Positions 1-12,320 are shown, counted from the first letter of the stretch. The stretch: DNA of 64,000 nucleotides from Liriodendron chinense (GCA_003013855.2 ML058586.1:1788196-1852195); one strand, 5' to 3'. Notes: generated by a model not told the origin, from the sequence alone. Program-made: numbers and translations.

Positions 1-120
1 ATCCAATCTTATTTTTGGATGATGATCAATAATCTGGACAATTTAGTTTGAGTTAATATATGCCGTGTGTACATTTTGTGAGCGCTTGAGTATCAACCAT
101 CACACCAGAGTATCCAACAG
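1..120. repeat. right end of a TIR element cut by the window edge
   Basis: The end contains CTTGAGTATCAACCAT and CACCAGAGTATC. The same terminal words occur in inverse orientation at about 14240, 37560 and 43800, where they open TIR elements ('family B'). Only the right terminus is inside the window. Confidence 0.45.
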
Positions 121-738
121 CTAACCTTTATAATGGGTCGACAGATGGGACCATGGGAGGAGGAATTATAAAGGGCTCGGTGCAGTGTTTGTGGGGTACC
201 GTTTCTGTATTTCTGTTTGTATAAGTGGAGCCAGTGGTTCAATTATCCCAACCATTGATACGAGGAACCCCAATGTCAATGGCACATAAACCACAAGTAT
301 CTATTCCAGAAGGGAAGGTCTTAACCCTAAAGTATGTTTCACAACAAATATAGAGTTAATGAGAAAATACAACAAAGGGTCACGTTTTGGTCTTTGTCTA
401 CCATCTCTCCCTCTGTTTTGATGCATGGACCATACATAATGGGGCCATCATATCAACGGTTAGGATCACTGAACCATCAGCCCCACTTGTACAAGCTCAA
501 AACCGGCCCGAACATTAGCAGATCACTTGGAGACCCATTAGTCGCTTGGATCACCTGGCGTGGTGGCAAGATTTGATTGGGCCATATGTCATTGTTATAG
601 ATGGGGCTTATGTAAAGCATATTTGAAAGTTGTTTAATCCGTATGTGCTCAATTGTTCCTATCTCTAAGGGTGACACATGGCCAATCAAATCCAACCACA
701 TTGGGTCCCTAAGGACCAAGCAATCCAGGGAGCCCCGA
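121..738. other. intergenic, no gene seen
   Basis: The open frames here are under 90 codons, lack recognisable motifs and overlap on both strands. Words such as GGGCC and CCATCC suggest old repeat debris. Confidence 0.5.
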
Positions 739-1211
739 CTCACTTAAGATGGTGGGGCCTTGTAGTGGGGCATGTATGTATTCTATATCTGATCTATCCA
801 TCCATTTTGCCAGATTATTTCAGGGCATGAGCCAAAAAAATGAGCTAGATCCAAATCTCATGTGGACCATACTTGAAGAAAAAGTGGTAATTGAATGTCC
901 CACCATTAAAAACTTCCTAGGGCCTGTGTATTGTTTCTATAATATTTATTTTCCATCCAACCAGTTGATAAGTCACAAAAAACTGGATTAGAGTTGAAAA
1001 AACAAATGTCAGCTTGATCCGAAAGTTCTGCTCACAAAAAAGATTTCATGGGTCAATGGCCACTATTTCTTATGGTAGGGCCCACCTGATATTTCTACTT
1101 CATCTTTGGGCTCATGCACTAGATGATCTGAAAAAATAGATGGATGACATGGATATAGAGTATATAAGTCAAGGTGGGCCCTATAGTAAGGGCTACACCA
1201 TCTTAAGTGAG
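739..1211. mobile_element. foldback MITE copy (GGGCCC family)
   Basis: Left and right ends are inverted copies (CTCACTTAAGATGGTG at 739-754, CACCATCTTAAGTGAG at 1196-1211). Inside, the left arm carries the CCATCCATTTTGCCAG and GTGGACCA words. The right arm carries their inverse near 1090-1160. The centre contains the family marker ATTTTCCATCCAACC and the ACAAATGTCAGCTTGATCC segment. No clear target-site duplication was found around these ends. Confidence 0.7.
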
Positions 1212-1384
1212 GTTGAGGCCGCACCTAATATGCTCACCACTAATCCAATATGACAGCTGGCATGTGACCCAATCAAATCCCGTCATTAATCACCAGGCAT
1301 ACCTTGGGTCACCGGGGATATCCCTGGTGATTCCATCACCAAGCAATTTGAAAGCAGATTGCACCAACTTGTGTTGACGTCACC

Positions 1385-1683
1385 AAGTTCTATGAGACCC
1401 ATCATGATGTATGTCTTATATCTACACCATCCATCCATTTGGTGAGATCATTGTAGGTCATGAGCCCAAAAATGAGACATCCAAAACTCAAGTGGATCAC
1501 ACCACAAAAAGTAGTGGGGACAATGATCGCCATCATTGAAACCTTCTTGGGGCCATCATGATGTTTATTTATCATCCAACATGTTAATAAGGTCACAAAG
1601 ACTTGGATTAAGAGAAAAAACAAATATCATATTGATCCAAAACTTCTATGACCCCCCAAGAAGTTTTCAATGGTAATTGAATT

Positions 1684-1747
<64 letters not shown>

Positions 1748-1905
1748 CAATTTGATCAATCATTTCAAATTAGTACAATTGATTTGGTTTTCCATTGAAT
1801 TTGAGCTAAAATTAAATTTTCCTTAAAAAAAAATTGAATTGAATTGAATTGATCTCAAAGAACATGGATAAACAGATACATTACGGTGGGCCCCATACAG
1901 ATCTG
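1385..1905. mobile_element. foldback MITE copy, right arm disrupted by (TA)n
   Basis: The left arm (CCATCCATTTGGTGAG, GTGGATCACACCAC), the centre (ATTTATCATCCAAC) and the CCCCCAAGAAGTTTTCAATGG block are intact to about 1675. A (TA)n tract and AT-rich sequence then replace most of the right arm. Only its end (ATGGATAAACAGATACAT, GGTGGGCCCC) returns at 1863-1895. Confidence 0.65.
1687..1741. repeat. (TA)n microsatellite
   Basis: Uninterrupted TA dinucleotide run of about 55 bp inside the foldback element. Confidence 0.95.
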
Positions 1906-3952
1906 GTCGGACACTTAAAGATCCGACCTAAGGGTTGGACGCGGACTGCATGGATGTAAAGAACATACGTCAAAGTAGTGGGACCCACACTAGGGATCGA
2001 TCCGGTATCTACCGAAGCCACGCCCGTCGGCGGCGGCGCACGCAACTCACGTACCGAAAAAAACGTCCTTTAAACATAACTAGTCACATACAACGTTGCA
2101 GAGGAATCCTAAAATGCAACGTTTTTATTCTCTGCTAATGTGACTATCCCTTTGAACATCCAATCCGTGAAAATGGTGGGCCAGCAACCACACATCAGGT
2201 GGGCCACATGCGTAACTGATTCGGATGATCCTCTGTCCACTAATTTCGACCGTTTATCCCTCCTGATGAATAGGTCCATCCTACCTTTATGATGCATCCG
2301 GCCATTTGCATGGCTCGGATGTTATAAAATATTTGACACATGTTTGGAAAGAAAAGAGTTGTATGTTAAAGTTCCTATACATTGTTGTACGTTAACATTT
2401 TCTTTACACGTGGATCATACGTCTCTTCACTTTCACGAGGGGTCCGCCTCGTGCGGAATCGGAGTCTTGTACGACAACTGTTCTAAGCAGCATATTAATA
2501 AAATACGCAAGCTCTTTGGGGCCCACCATGTAGTATACTTGAAATCCACTCCGTCCATCCAGTTAGATCCTCAAGGTCACGTCCCAAACTCAAAAAATCA
2601 GCCAGGATCTACAATCTAGGGTGGGCCTAACCGCAGGGAACAATGGGGATTTGATGGCAACCGTAGATTGGGGAGTGAGGCCATCAACGAGTTTGTCTTT
2701 CATCAAACCAGTTTATCAGACGTGGCTCACCAGGATGAAGAGAAAAAATAAAACCGATTCTGATCAAAAGCTCAGGAGGGCCACAACGCGTGAAGATAGA
2801 GGTTTAGGCGTAATTTTACATTGTTTCCATTCGTGAGGCCCATATGAGTCTTTTATCAGACTGATAATTTGTATGTACGGTGAAAATAATATTTAGAAAA
2901 TGATGAACGAACTGGATTTTATATATAAGAAGCGTCAACTCCTAAGAGCTTAGATAATTTACACGTTATGTGTTGCATGCGATTCCGGCCATGACTCATG
3001 AGAGGGCGTGAAACACGGACTGCAGACCTGCCAAAACCCATGGGGGGCGGGAGCGGATTAGGTACTCCCTCCCCATCCCCCACGAGGACAACGAGGAGAG
3101 AGTCAGTCAGCCCGTACTAATGTGAGGCCATACTGCTTGGAAAAATTCTGCACGACTCGTTACCTGAAAAAATCAATATTCAGGTCCAACCTTATCATGT
3201 TGGGTCACTAATGGGTTCATCTATTAAAACCCGCTAACATAACAGGTTAGGTTAGTGTTTCACCCATAAACCCATTTAACTCATTAGCATAATGGTCTAG
3301 ATCACCAAACCATGGTTCACCTATGAACCTAACACTCCATATGCAATATTGTAATGTATAGGTGATTCCTCTTCATCTCATGAGTGGATCCTATTGTTTT
3401 CGGTAATAGAATAAGCCCACAAGGTGGATCACTGCTGTATGTTGGGTTAGACTGTTAGTTGTCCTCATCAATGGTGTGGCCATCTGATGAGTAGACTGGC
3501 TTAACGGGTTAAACAAATCGAGTTATGAGTAACCCATTAAATTAACGAATGAGTTTGAGTTTTTAGATGCTAGGTTTGGGTGGGCAAATTTTTTACGTGA
3601 CAATTCAACATGATCCGTGGCTAGGACTACTCTTTACCAATGACGAGGTGCCAGGCATCCCGTGGGTCTCCTCAGCGTCTTGGTTGGGGTAGTACCTAAT
3701 CCGATCCCCCAAGAGGCATGTGCGTATTGGAATTTATTGAATTTGGACCGTTCGGTTTTCTTTTCACACTACCCTCTTTCTCATAAATGCTTGACTTGCC
3801 TGATTAGTGCGCCCACGGCCTGTTCAATGTGTGCCCCACCAGATGAATGGGCCCGATAACTTGCATATCGACGGAGATCTCTAATACATGTCTTGCCCCT
3901 CAGATGAGGAGCACCTCATTGCATCATGGCTTTCTCTACACTTTTGTTGTAA
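1906..3952. other. intergenic, no gene seen; repeat fragments
   Basis: No coding signal. A half copy of a GGGCCC-type repeat is visible near 2515-2640 (GGGGCCCACCATGTAG, ACTCCGTCCATCC). The stretch 1990-2050 is CpG-rich and shares CCGAAGCCACGCCC with 42456-42470, so it is probably the terminus of another repeat. Confidence 0.5.
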
Positions 3953-3961
3953 CAAACTGCT

Positions 3962-4467
3962 GGAAGCGGATTGCTGAGTACCCACCGTAATGTTTGTGAG
4001 AAATCCACCCCGTCCATCCGTTTTGCAAGCTTGTGCTAGAATGTGAGCCCAAAAATGAGAAAGATCCAAAACTCAAATGGGCCACATGATGGGAAAATGC
4101 TGGAGATTGAATTCCAAAAGTACATTCAGGGGGCCACCAAAGTTTTGGATCGGGTTAATATTTCTGTGATTTCAGTACATCCTAGTGGGAATGACCGTAC
4201 AAACGGTTTGGATGGCATATAAAAGGCACGTTGGATCCCAAGAAGGTTTCAACGGTAGGCATTTTCCTCCCCTAGTTTTTCATGTCATGTGGCTCACTTG
4301 AGTTTTGGATCTACCTTCATTTTAAATTTTTTGTGGTTTTATTTCTTACCATGATCTGGTAAAACGGATGGACGGGGTGGATTTCTCACAAACATGACGG
4401 TGGGCCCCACCTTGATTCCATTGCAGGAAAACTTCCTGTGGTCGGAGGTCGCAGGAAATCCGCTTCC
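3962..4467. mobile_element. palindromic MULE-type MITE with 9-bp TSD
   Basis: The element starts GGAAGCGGATT and ends AATCCGCTTCC. It is flanked by CAAACTGCT (3953-3961) and CAAACTGCC (4468-4476), matching at 8 of 9 bases. The arms are inverted copies of each other (TGAGAAATCCACCCCGTCC near 4000, its inverse near 4380). A 9-bp duplication plus long inverted arms is the Mutator-like pattern. There is no coding capacity. Confidence 0.85.
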
Positions 4468-4814
4468 CAAACTGCCGACTCCTCAAGGTTCACATGCATC
4501 GTTTTGTTACATGGTACATCGTTTTTGTCAATGGTGTAGATCATCCAAGCAGTGAGGTGGACCACCAGCACATTAAGTCAATGGTGTAAATCAGACCAAT
4601 AGATTCTTCGGTAGGCCGTACCTGATGATCCTTATGGTTCGATTCACCTTTTTCACGGCTCGGATTACCTGCAGAAGTTACAAATTGGCAGGAAAGACAG
4701 CATTGTATGTGAAAAGTTCACATACAACATTGTATGTAAACATTTCTCCCGCCAAATTCTTGCCAAAAATCTAGTTAAAATCAAGGAGAACTCACGCGTA
4801 AATCGTGGAGTTAC

Positions 4815-5245
4815 CTACCGTGATTGCTTTCTCTAAAATATGGGAAATGAAATAACGTGCATGAAATCTACCCCGTCCATCACGTACATAACCCATTGTA
4901 TGGTCTTGATGCCAAAAATCAGACTGATTAAAAGCTCCGGTGGGCCGCCCCATAAAATTATATCTAAACCCTCTAATTTCACATGGTATGGCCCACCTGA
5001 GTTTTGGGATACCATGATTTTTGTCTAATTATTTCATCCTGATGAGGCATATCAGATGAATGGATTGGATGACATATAAACACCGCGGAGGTCCCTACTC
5101 AGAACTAATGCTTGGCGTCCCATCCAAACTTTTTCCTATGATGTAGCCCACAGTAATTCTTGGATAAACATGATTTTTGGGTTCTACGGTGAAGATGAGG
5201 TAGAGTACCTGATGAACGGTGTGGATTTATGGATGTTCCATCCAC
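4815..5245. repeat. diverged GGGCC-type dispersed repeat
   Basis: Shares with 14340-14660 and 42770-42910 the order CACCTGAGTTTTG, GATGAATGGATTGGATGGCAT and a terminal GTGGAT word. Both strands give short open frames that are only mirror images of the inverted repeat. Ends were not resolved. Confidence 0.45.
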
Positions 5246-5933
5246 GTAGCCCGAAAGTAATCTAGAGAGTAATTAAACAAGCGCGAGGTACGCTTGCGAG
5301 GTTCAAAACTCAAGGCCATGTTTGGCATCTTCAAATTGTGATTCTACAGGATTGACTTTTGCAAACAACAGCCCACTCCTTACCAATCCTACTTGAAACC
5401 ATCAGAATTACAATATGGTTCGTTAATCCAGACCATTAATCTGTTGCTTCCCGCCATGGGTGGGCCACTCCCCTAAAACATCTCAGATTGAAAGATTTTA
5501 TCAATTAATATTATTGGATTTTTTTTTTCAAGTTTATTGCTGGATTCATCTTTAACCGTCTATTCATAGGTTAGAAATTTAAAGGTTATGGTTATCCTAT
5601 TCAGGATCTCCTTGATAACCACCATACAACAAATGGATCTTTTCATACCAACCGTCCATTTTGCATGGCACTGATCAAATGATTAGATGGTGGAAACAGG
5701 TTGCCGATCTACCATACGCACCCCGACCATGCAATTCATGGGCCATAGTGTGATAGAGCATCACCTGAAAATATAATAATCAAATGATCATAACCGTCTA
5801 ATAGGTGTTACTTTTGGGCTATGCTCAATCCACGATGGAGCCCACAATTCAGGCCGTCTAAATCAGCAGATCGAGATGTGGGCCACACAATCACGTATGA
5901 GAAAATTCAAGAAAGCAAAAGAAGATTACACAC
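5246..5933 (-). other. putative start of PPT intron 1
   Basis: The sequence downstream of the GT donor at 5932-5933 (minus strand) has no reading frame resembling exon 2 of phosphate translocators. None appears between here and position 1. If the gene is intact, the intron leaves the window on the left. Confidence 0.45.
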
Positions 5934-6321
5934 CTGTTTGTTATTGATATTGAGATAGATATTGAAGAGATACCATAACGCCATCAAACATCCCAATTGC
6001 AAGGTCTTGGACAGGCCACTATAATTTTTGCTCTCATCGACGGTCTGAGGAACGGAGCTCGCTCGGACACTAAAATCCGACCGTCGGTGATCATGAACAA
6101 TGGAATGAAAGGACACCCGACGGTTGAAATGAGAGAATGACGATTGGGATAGCGATGTGGGGTTGAAAATTGTGGAGTGTCCATTGATTGTGGTGAGATC
6201 GACGGATTTCGGAGCGTAAGAGAGGAAGATTGGATTGGATCTATGGTGAGGATTTGGTTTTGGGGGTATTTGGGGCTTGAGGAAGTTGTTGGAAGGGGGT
6301 AGAGCGAACGCGACACTCTGC

Positions 6322-6323
<2 letters not shown>
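5934..6323 (-). CDS. PPT: phosphoenolpyruvate/phosphate translocator, chloroplastic, first exon (partial)
   Basis: This exon encodes the N-terminus of a plastid inner-envelope antiporter that exchanges phosphoenolpyruvate for phosphate and feeds the shikimate pathway. ATG is at 6321-6323 and 130 codons follow to the exon end. Residues 1 to about 95 form a Ser/Pro/Arg-rich chloroplast transit peptide beginning MQSVAFALPP, as in known PPTs. Residues 106-130 (SKTLQLGCLMALWYLFNIYL and NINNKQ) match the start of the first membrane helix of the PPT subgroup of triose-phosphate translocators, which typically reads WYLFNIYFNIYNKQ. Splicing is inferred after CAG at 5934 because GTGTGT follows and translation beyond it soon stops. 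I chose this start because upstream in-frame codons run through the (CT)n leader, past the TATA box and into a repeat. The rest of the gene (about 280 residues) is not in the window. It is either a partial gene with a very long intron or a detached exon. Confidence 0.8.

Positions 6324-6325
<2 letters not shown>

Positions 6326-6362
<37 letters not shown>
6326..6362 (-). repeat. (CT)n tract in the PPT leader
   Basis: GA on the plus strand and CT on the coding strand, lying 2 bp upstream of the ATG. Pyrimidine-rich leaders of this kind are common in plant genes and can bind GAGA-binding BPC factors (family knowledge). Confidence 0.9.
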
Positions 6363-6364
<2 letters not shown>

Positions 6365-6395
6365 CCCGGGGGTTAAGGAAAGCAGGAGAAGGAAG

Positions 6396-6407
6396 CTTTA
6401 TATAAAG
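6396..6407 (-). promoter_or_regulatory. TATA box of the PPT gene
   Basis: CTTTATATAAAG lies 73 bp upstream of the PPT ATG on the minus strand. A start about 30 bp further down would give a short leader made mostly of the CT tract. Confidence 0.65.
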
Positions 6408-6502
6408 ATTGGAAATCTGCAGGACTACTGGTCCGTAGATACTCATTGGAGGAGAAGTGGGATTCACAAGGGCTAATGGGACCCGGATCCTCCACAACAT
6501 CT

Positions 6503-6847
6503 CTCTGTGGGTCCCACCAGTTGTATATGTAAATCCACTCCGTTCATCGGGTTTTATCTCCGATTCGAAGCGCTGGGGATGAAAATAAGCCATACCCACA
6601 TCTTAGGTGGACCACACCAAAGGGAACAATGTGTATAGAAAGCTAACCATAGGTTTGTATGTGGGTTCACCATGGTGTATATCTTTCATCTGACCCGTTA
6701 ATCAGGTGTACATCACTAGGATGAAGGGAAAATACAAAACTCAGCCTAATCCAAACTCAGGCAGTCCACAAGGCATTAACTTAAAGGTTTTAAGAGCGAT
6801 TTAAAAAAAATTCCCATTGTCGTGGACCATCGATTTTTTTTATGAGG

Positions 6848-6915
<68 letters not shown>

Positions 6916-6988
6916 ACGGTTATATTAAACGTTTCCACGTGATGGACGGAGTGGATTTACATATACACAACATGGTGGCCCCACAGAG
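6503..6988. mobile_element. foldback MITE in the PPT promoter
   Basis: Ends are CTCTGTGGGTCCCACC (6503-6518) and GGTGGCCCCACAGAG (6974-6988). Next to them are inverted arms: ATGTAAATCCACTCCGTTCA on the left, ATGGACGGAGTGGATTTACA on the right. The centre has been expanded by a (TA)n run. The nearer end is about 100 bp upstream of the PPT TATA box. No TSD was identified. Confidence 0.7.
6849..6912. repeat. (TA)n microsatellite
   Basis: About 64 bp of alternating AT inside the promoter MITE. Confidence 0.95.
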
Positions 6989-8060
6989 CTTGAGTTTTTT
7001 CCCAGCTGCATGCGTAGAACAGGCGTTGTAGACTACTCCGGTCCGGCAGACGGCTGTATTTCATCAGGGTTTCGAATGTGGGGCCCATTTCAGCAGCCAA
7101 TGGAAATATGTAGGATTTTCGTACAATGATTTCTGTTGAATATGAAAATTGAAAACAGGCCTGTTTTATCTGGCAGCGAGGTAGGGAGACTGGAGACTGA
7201 ATATGTGCATTCCTAGCCGTGTCTTAAACGGTGTCAATCATTCACCACCACACACATGACGTTCATTGGTCTCCATCCAGACCATCCAAATGGTGGGTAC
7301 TCACTGGAATGATCCAGATCTCGAAAATTACACTGATTTGGACGTATTAACTGTCCAATTCGTGATTATCAATAGTTAAACCCAAACAACTGTCCAAATT
7401 CAATATCATGGGACATCTAGTGGTTGAAAATATCCAATCAGTGTAAAATATGCTAGCTTAAAATGAAGTCTATGATTTCGACCGTCAGGATTAACATGTA
7501 TATAGCCTGTCACGTGAACAATAATTGGTGGCAAACACACACACCAAACCCACTACTTCACATATTATGTACACACTCGTGTATGAAAGATCACATAGTG
7601 TGCCAAATCCTATGGACAACGTGAAGTGTGCATGAAATCCGTTCTTTCCATCAACTCTGACGCTTCAATTTCACCATATAATCCAAAATAAAAATAAAAA
7701 ATCAGGCTGTAGTTAGTGGGCCTCACATTAAGGAATAGTGAAAATCATGACCAAAAGCATTTAAATTCACTTGGTGGGGCCCACCTGAATTGTGGAATGG
7801 CCATTTTTTTTTTAGCCGCGCGTCCTTGAGGTCTTACCAGTGGGGTACCCTCCCGACTGATGCCTAGCTATGCTATGACCATCTGAGTTCCTGATCGGGC
7901 TATTTTTGGCCCATGGCTTAATATGAGGGGACACGTTGGATGGAACGGTTTTCATTCAAACAGGGGTCATATGGGGCTGTCAATGGGCCTGGCCCGGGTC
8001 AGGGAAAATTAAAACTTTGAATTTGGCTGCCCATCTGGCCCAGCCCGGACAACTCAAAAT
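6989..8060. other. intergenic, no gene seen
   Basis: No coding signal. Near 7970-8055 lies a GGGCCTGGCCCGGGTC-rich segment of the hAT-like type also seen near 36420 and 60370. Ends are not resolved. Confidence 0.45.
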
Positions 8061-8400
8061 CTGATGTAGTGAGCTGATCCCTTGATCGGCGAAGGAAAAG
8101 AATCAATAGAAGAAGGACCTGAGAGTGAGCTAAAAAGATCTAAAGAAAGGAGTTGAAGAATCACAAAATTCACAAGTCGATACCTTTTGCCGACGGGTCA
8201 ACTGCTTATGACGACCAGTCATCCGATGGGTCGAATTTATGGAGAAACACAATCCAATTCTCTGGACCATCTGGACCGTCTCCGATTGATCACCCAATCG
8301 GTCAACTGACCGGTCGAAGTTTCAAGCAGAGTGGCTAAACACTCTCCTGTCAACCCCTAGTGGGGGATGGCCAGCCTCGGAGGACAGCTGACCAGTCATG
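8061..8400. repeat. probable LTR fragment with ACCAGTC/GACCGGTC words
   Basis: Repeated GACCAGTC, GGACCGTC, CAATCGGTC and GACCGGTCG words resemble the U3 parts of the copia LTRs at 33279 and 63060. No LTR ends could be set. The 61-codon frame here is not gene-like. Confidence 0.35.
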
Positions 8401-8829
8401 ATCACATGCGTTTACGTGTTTGAACGGTTAAACACAGACTAAAACGTATAATGAAATGATCAAACTAAGTTTGAGAAAAGGAGAATGCGTTCAATCCTAA
8501 ATATCTAAAATCAAATAATATTTATAAACAAAATTTGAGCAAAACATCTACTAGAAAGTAACAATAATTAGTTTAATTTAAACCAAAAATGTTAAAAAGA
8601 CGAGCACCTAAGGTTTTTTTACAGAGCACCTAAACTCTATAGGGAAGCATCTAAGCTCATTCTAACCAACTCCTCAGGACTATCGAGGCGCTTAAACCTC
8701 ATCAATAGGATACTCTCTCTGCCACTAGCTAGAGTGGGATAGATACGAAGCGGTTTTAGGGACGGTTTCGGTTAGGTGTAGGCCGGGTATCTGGTTGGAA
8801 TAGTATTCGATGTAACACACCAGTAAGAG
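8401..8829. other. intergenic, no gene seen
   Basis: AT-rich sequence with no coding or repeat structure I can name. Confidence 0.4.
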
Positions 8830-8836
8830 TATATAT

Positions 8837-8898
<62 letters not shown>
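8830..8898. repeat. (TA)n microsatellite
   Basis: TA run with one AATA interruption near 8856. Confidence 0.95.
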
Positions 8899-8899
<1 letters not shown>

Positions 8900-8995
8900 C
8901 TCAATTAGTTGTACACCCAACTAGTTGGCACATGGGGCCCACTATGGTGTTTGTATGGCATATCACACACCTAATAATTAAGGTTGTCCCACCAT

Positions 8996-10164
8996 TGTCG
9001 ACACCCCATCCTAGACGAGATAAAAAATACTCTTCGACTTTGGTATAGATTTAATCAAAAGTGTCTATATGGCTCCACATTCATTGTATGATCGTATAGG
9101 TTGGAGAGGATACGACTTAGGGCAAGTCTGGGAAGCAACCAATGGCCTGAACTAACATATTAGGGGATGCATCGACCCGTTTCCTTTGGAACGCTCAAAC
9201 GTACATTACTTTGATAAAACCAATCCCACCTACCTTAGAAGGCCCTAAAAATCTCAAGGGAGATAGGTCAGGAAGGCCCTCGACTTAACCTAAAAACGAT
9301 TAATGAAGCAGATTGACGAAGTCGTGGCTTATTAAGCTCGATCTCAATGATTCACCTAAAGGCATGTATGAGTCATAAAATGATTAAGACATATTTCCCC
9401 AACTCTAACAGTACTTAAAGATCGCAAAAAGCTAATCAAAATAATCCTAATACTTCTCGTAGATAACCACCTAATCAGATCATCGGCCAACATCGAAACA
9501 AGTGAGCAATAGGATCAAGATGAACACCCTATCTCGAAAAGACCTCAGGAGCACCTGGATGCATAAAGTGCTAATGCAGAAAAGCACATTATAAAAAAAA
9601 ATGACCTAGAAAGGGCCAGTTGTAGAAAGCATTCCCAAATGGAAGCATCTTTTCTAAAAGCCTATACAGTAGCACCTAACGTGTAAAGCAAAACTATGGG
9701 GGAAAAAAGGCCTTTGAAGGGCCGTTATTTAGCATATTTAAGGGCCACAATTGCAAACCATTTAGAGGAGATAGAGGTCGAGAGCTGAAAGGAGTTGGAG
9801 TTATTGGAACATCATGGGGTCCTGTTGAGCCATGTTAAAGCTGTTGCGTCACCAATCCACCTTATAAACCCATTCTAACCCCTTGCCAACTCTGAAAGTA
9901 TGAGTGTATTGTTACTTTGTCCAATCAAAAGTTAAACAGTCCAATTAAGATAAGCTTTTAAAGTTAAAGAGTAGGGTGGGCATTAGGGATATCCGACAAT
10001 TTCTTCTAATAAACAAAGGTGTTTGATTTTTCCATTTCCTCCACTTCGTATATTCTAAGAACAATCACAACATCCGCATGTGCATATTTTTACTTTTTTG
10101 TTACTTCTTCTATTTTTATTTACTTTGTCTACGCCAAATTCCTAATACCCTGCGCAGTATGACA
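8996..10164 (+). mobile_element. probable solo LTR, Ty3/gypsy type
   Basis: Begins TGTCGACACCCCATC and ends CCTGCGCAGTATGACA, giving the TG...CA limits of an LTR about 1.17 kb long. TGTCGACACCCC starts and GCAGTATGACA ends are usual for plant gypsy LTRs (remembered family knowledge). A TATA-like CATATTTAAGG lies at 9733-9743. No primer-binding site follows and no coding region is attached, so a solo LTR is the best reading. Flanking 5-mers (ACCAT, TAATA) do not match. Confidence 0.55.
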
Positions 10165-11784
10165 TAATATAGTGATACTAAAATTCATTTGAGTCTCTAA
10201 AAAAAATCATAAAGTCTAATGAAGTAGACATTGTGCGCTACATAAGTATAAAAGGTTACTTATCCCCCTCTTCTTATTCTTCTTCTTTTTTTTTTTTAAA
10301 CCGAGGCCCTTGCCCAGAATCTAAGATGTAAATCAATCATAGGAGTCATGCGGATTGAGAAGATCTAGTTATATCCCAATTCACAAACAATTCTACGATT
10401 CTTAACTGAATGTAGATTCTAAAATATATTCTGTCAGTGACGACTCTAGTCCAATGATCTAAATCCAATACGCATCTAGTAACATCACACAACTAAAGTA
10501 GCAAATGCGATTTATAACTCGTATCCATCAATCAAAACCATTGAGAAAAGAAAAGGGAGTGGGAAATAACAACATTCTCGCTAAGTGCACCCGCGTCCTA
10601 GCGTGCAGGGGAGGTCACAACCATAAAATGGGATGACCTAAGAAACAGGTTGGTCTAACCGTGAAAATGGGATACCTCACGTGAATGCCATTTTTATTTT
10701 TATTTTGTTCATGGTTTCCTATGGTTTACCCCACCTATAGTTGGACTGACTATGATGCGTTGATGACATTCACTCAGATCATCAAATGCATCGACCCTTG
10801 TTCAGGCATGAACCCATAAATCTAGACAATCCAAGTGGGCCATACAAATTATTTCAATTAAAATATAATTGATTTTATTACACTTATTTAGGATGCATTT
10901 GGCAATTGAATTAAAATTGTAATACTCAGCCAAACAAAGTGGAAACAACCAAATTGTGATTATCCTCCTTAATGCTCATGTGAGAATACAAAACCATGCC
11001 ATCGTTATGTTACTTTTTAAGTGGGACTAGAAAGAAATAAAGCTCTAAGGGCTACTTCCTGATTGAGAATACTGTGAAGTGTCATTAGTTTTTGTTATCT
11101 TTTTCTTTGGTAAAACTGATGTTCCCAATTAAATTCATCTGCGCTTCTAAACGAACCCTTACAGCCTGTTTGGTAGACACCTTAAATTGGGTTCATTTCA
11201 TTTTATAGTTAACCATAATTAGGTAATTAGAGATTATGATTATATTATATTTCTTTTTTTTGAAGGATTAAAAACAATCTTAATAACCGGCAATTATAAT
11301 CTATATTACATTTTTATAATTAAACAAAATAAAATTAATTCAGTTTTAGACATCTACCAAACACGGTAAATAGTTATTATTATTATTTTTTTCTTTTGTC
11401 AAAAGAGAGTCGATGGGGCGTTCTTCGATTTCATGACAGAGTGAAACACTAGTCATGTACCAATGAATATGCATCATGGAGCATAGCTTTCACTTACCCG
11501 CCCAGACCATTCATTTAGTGGGTCCCACATGATTGGCCATGCCATAAAACCTCGTCCTTGCATATATTTTAATGATTAAATATTTTTTGGACATGATTCA
11601 TCAATGGCTTGTTTTTTAATAGAGTAGAGATGGGTAGATGAAGTGAAGATGTGGTGCTAGGCATACCAATAGCATATAAAGGAAAATTTTATAAGATAGT
11701 TATTTAACTAGTCACATCATACAATTCATTGCATCCAGTTTTAAGAAATCATTGGGCCGGTTTGATTTTCATATTTACATGTAA
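10165..11784. other. intergenic, no gene seen
   Basis: AT-rich sequence with short polypurine and polypyrimidine runs (for example near 10270-10300). No open frame of note and no recognisable element ends. Confidence 0.5.
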
Positions 11785-12320
11785 ATATCCTGTAAATTGA
11801 TCATTATTACTTTTTAACCATTGAGATGGAGCCCACTGAGATAAATATGTTACATCCATTTGACAAGCTCATTTAAGGGCAATCCTCAAAAAATAGGCAA
11901 ATCCATAATTCAAATGGACCACACCATGTGAAACAATGGTCCTAATGGGCCTCATCCATTGAAAGTCAATACCTATTTAGGGCCCACAATGATGTTTATT
12001 TCTCATCCAACCTATTCATAAGAACATGCAGATATGATGGATAAAGGGAAAACATAAAGATCAGCTTGATCCAAAATTTCTATAGCCCTCAAGCAATTAT
12101 CAACAATATGCATTCAATTCCCACTGTTTAATGTGGTGTGGTTCACTTGAGTTTTAGATCTGCCTCATATTTTGGATCATGCTCCAAAATAAGCTGGCAA
12201 AACAGATGGAAGGTATGAACATGAACTATACATCACTGTGGACCCCACAGTTTTTGCATCGAAATTTTATTCTAGCCTTGTCTTTGTCTTAATTTGGCCA
12301 AAACAATTTTCGTGTCAATG
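11785..12320. mobile_element. foldback MITE copy
   Basis: The left arm (GAGCCCACTGAGATAAATATG, ATGGACCACACCATG), the centre (ATTTCTCATCCAACC, AAAGATCAGCTTGATCC) and the right arm (GTGGTGTGGTTCACTTGAG) are in family order. The right arm is duplicated (see next entry). Termini are approximate. Confidence 0.6.

Noticed and set aside
6324..6599. In-frame upstream extension of the PPT exon (to a Met at 6599)
   Set aside because: It would translate the CT leader, run past the TATA box and enter the promoter MITE; PPT proteins start at the MQS methionine.
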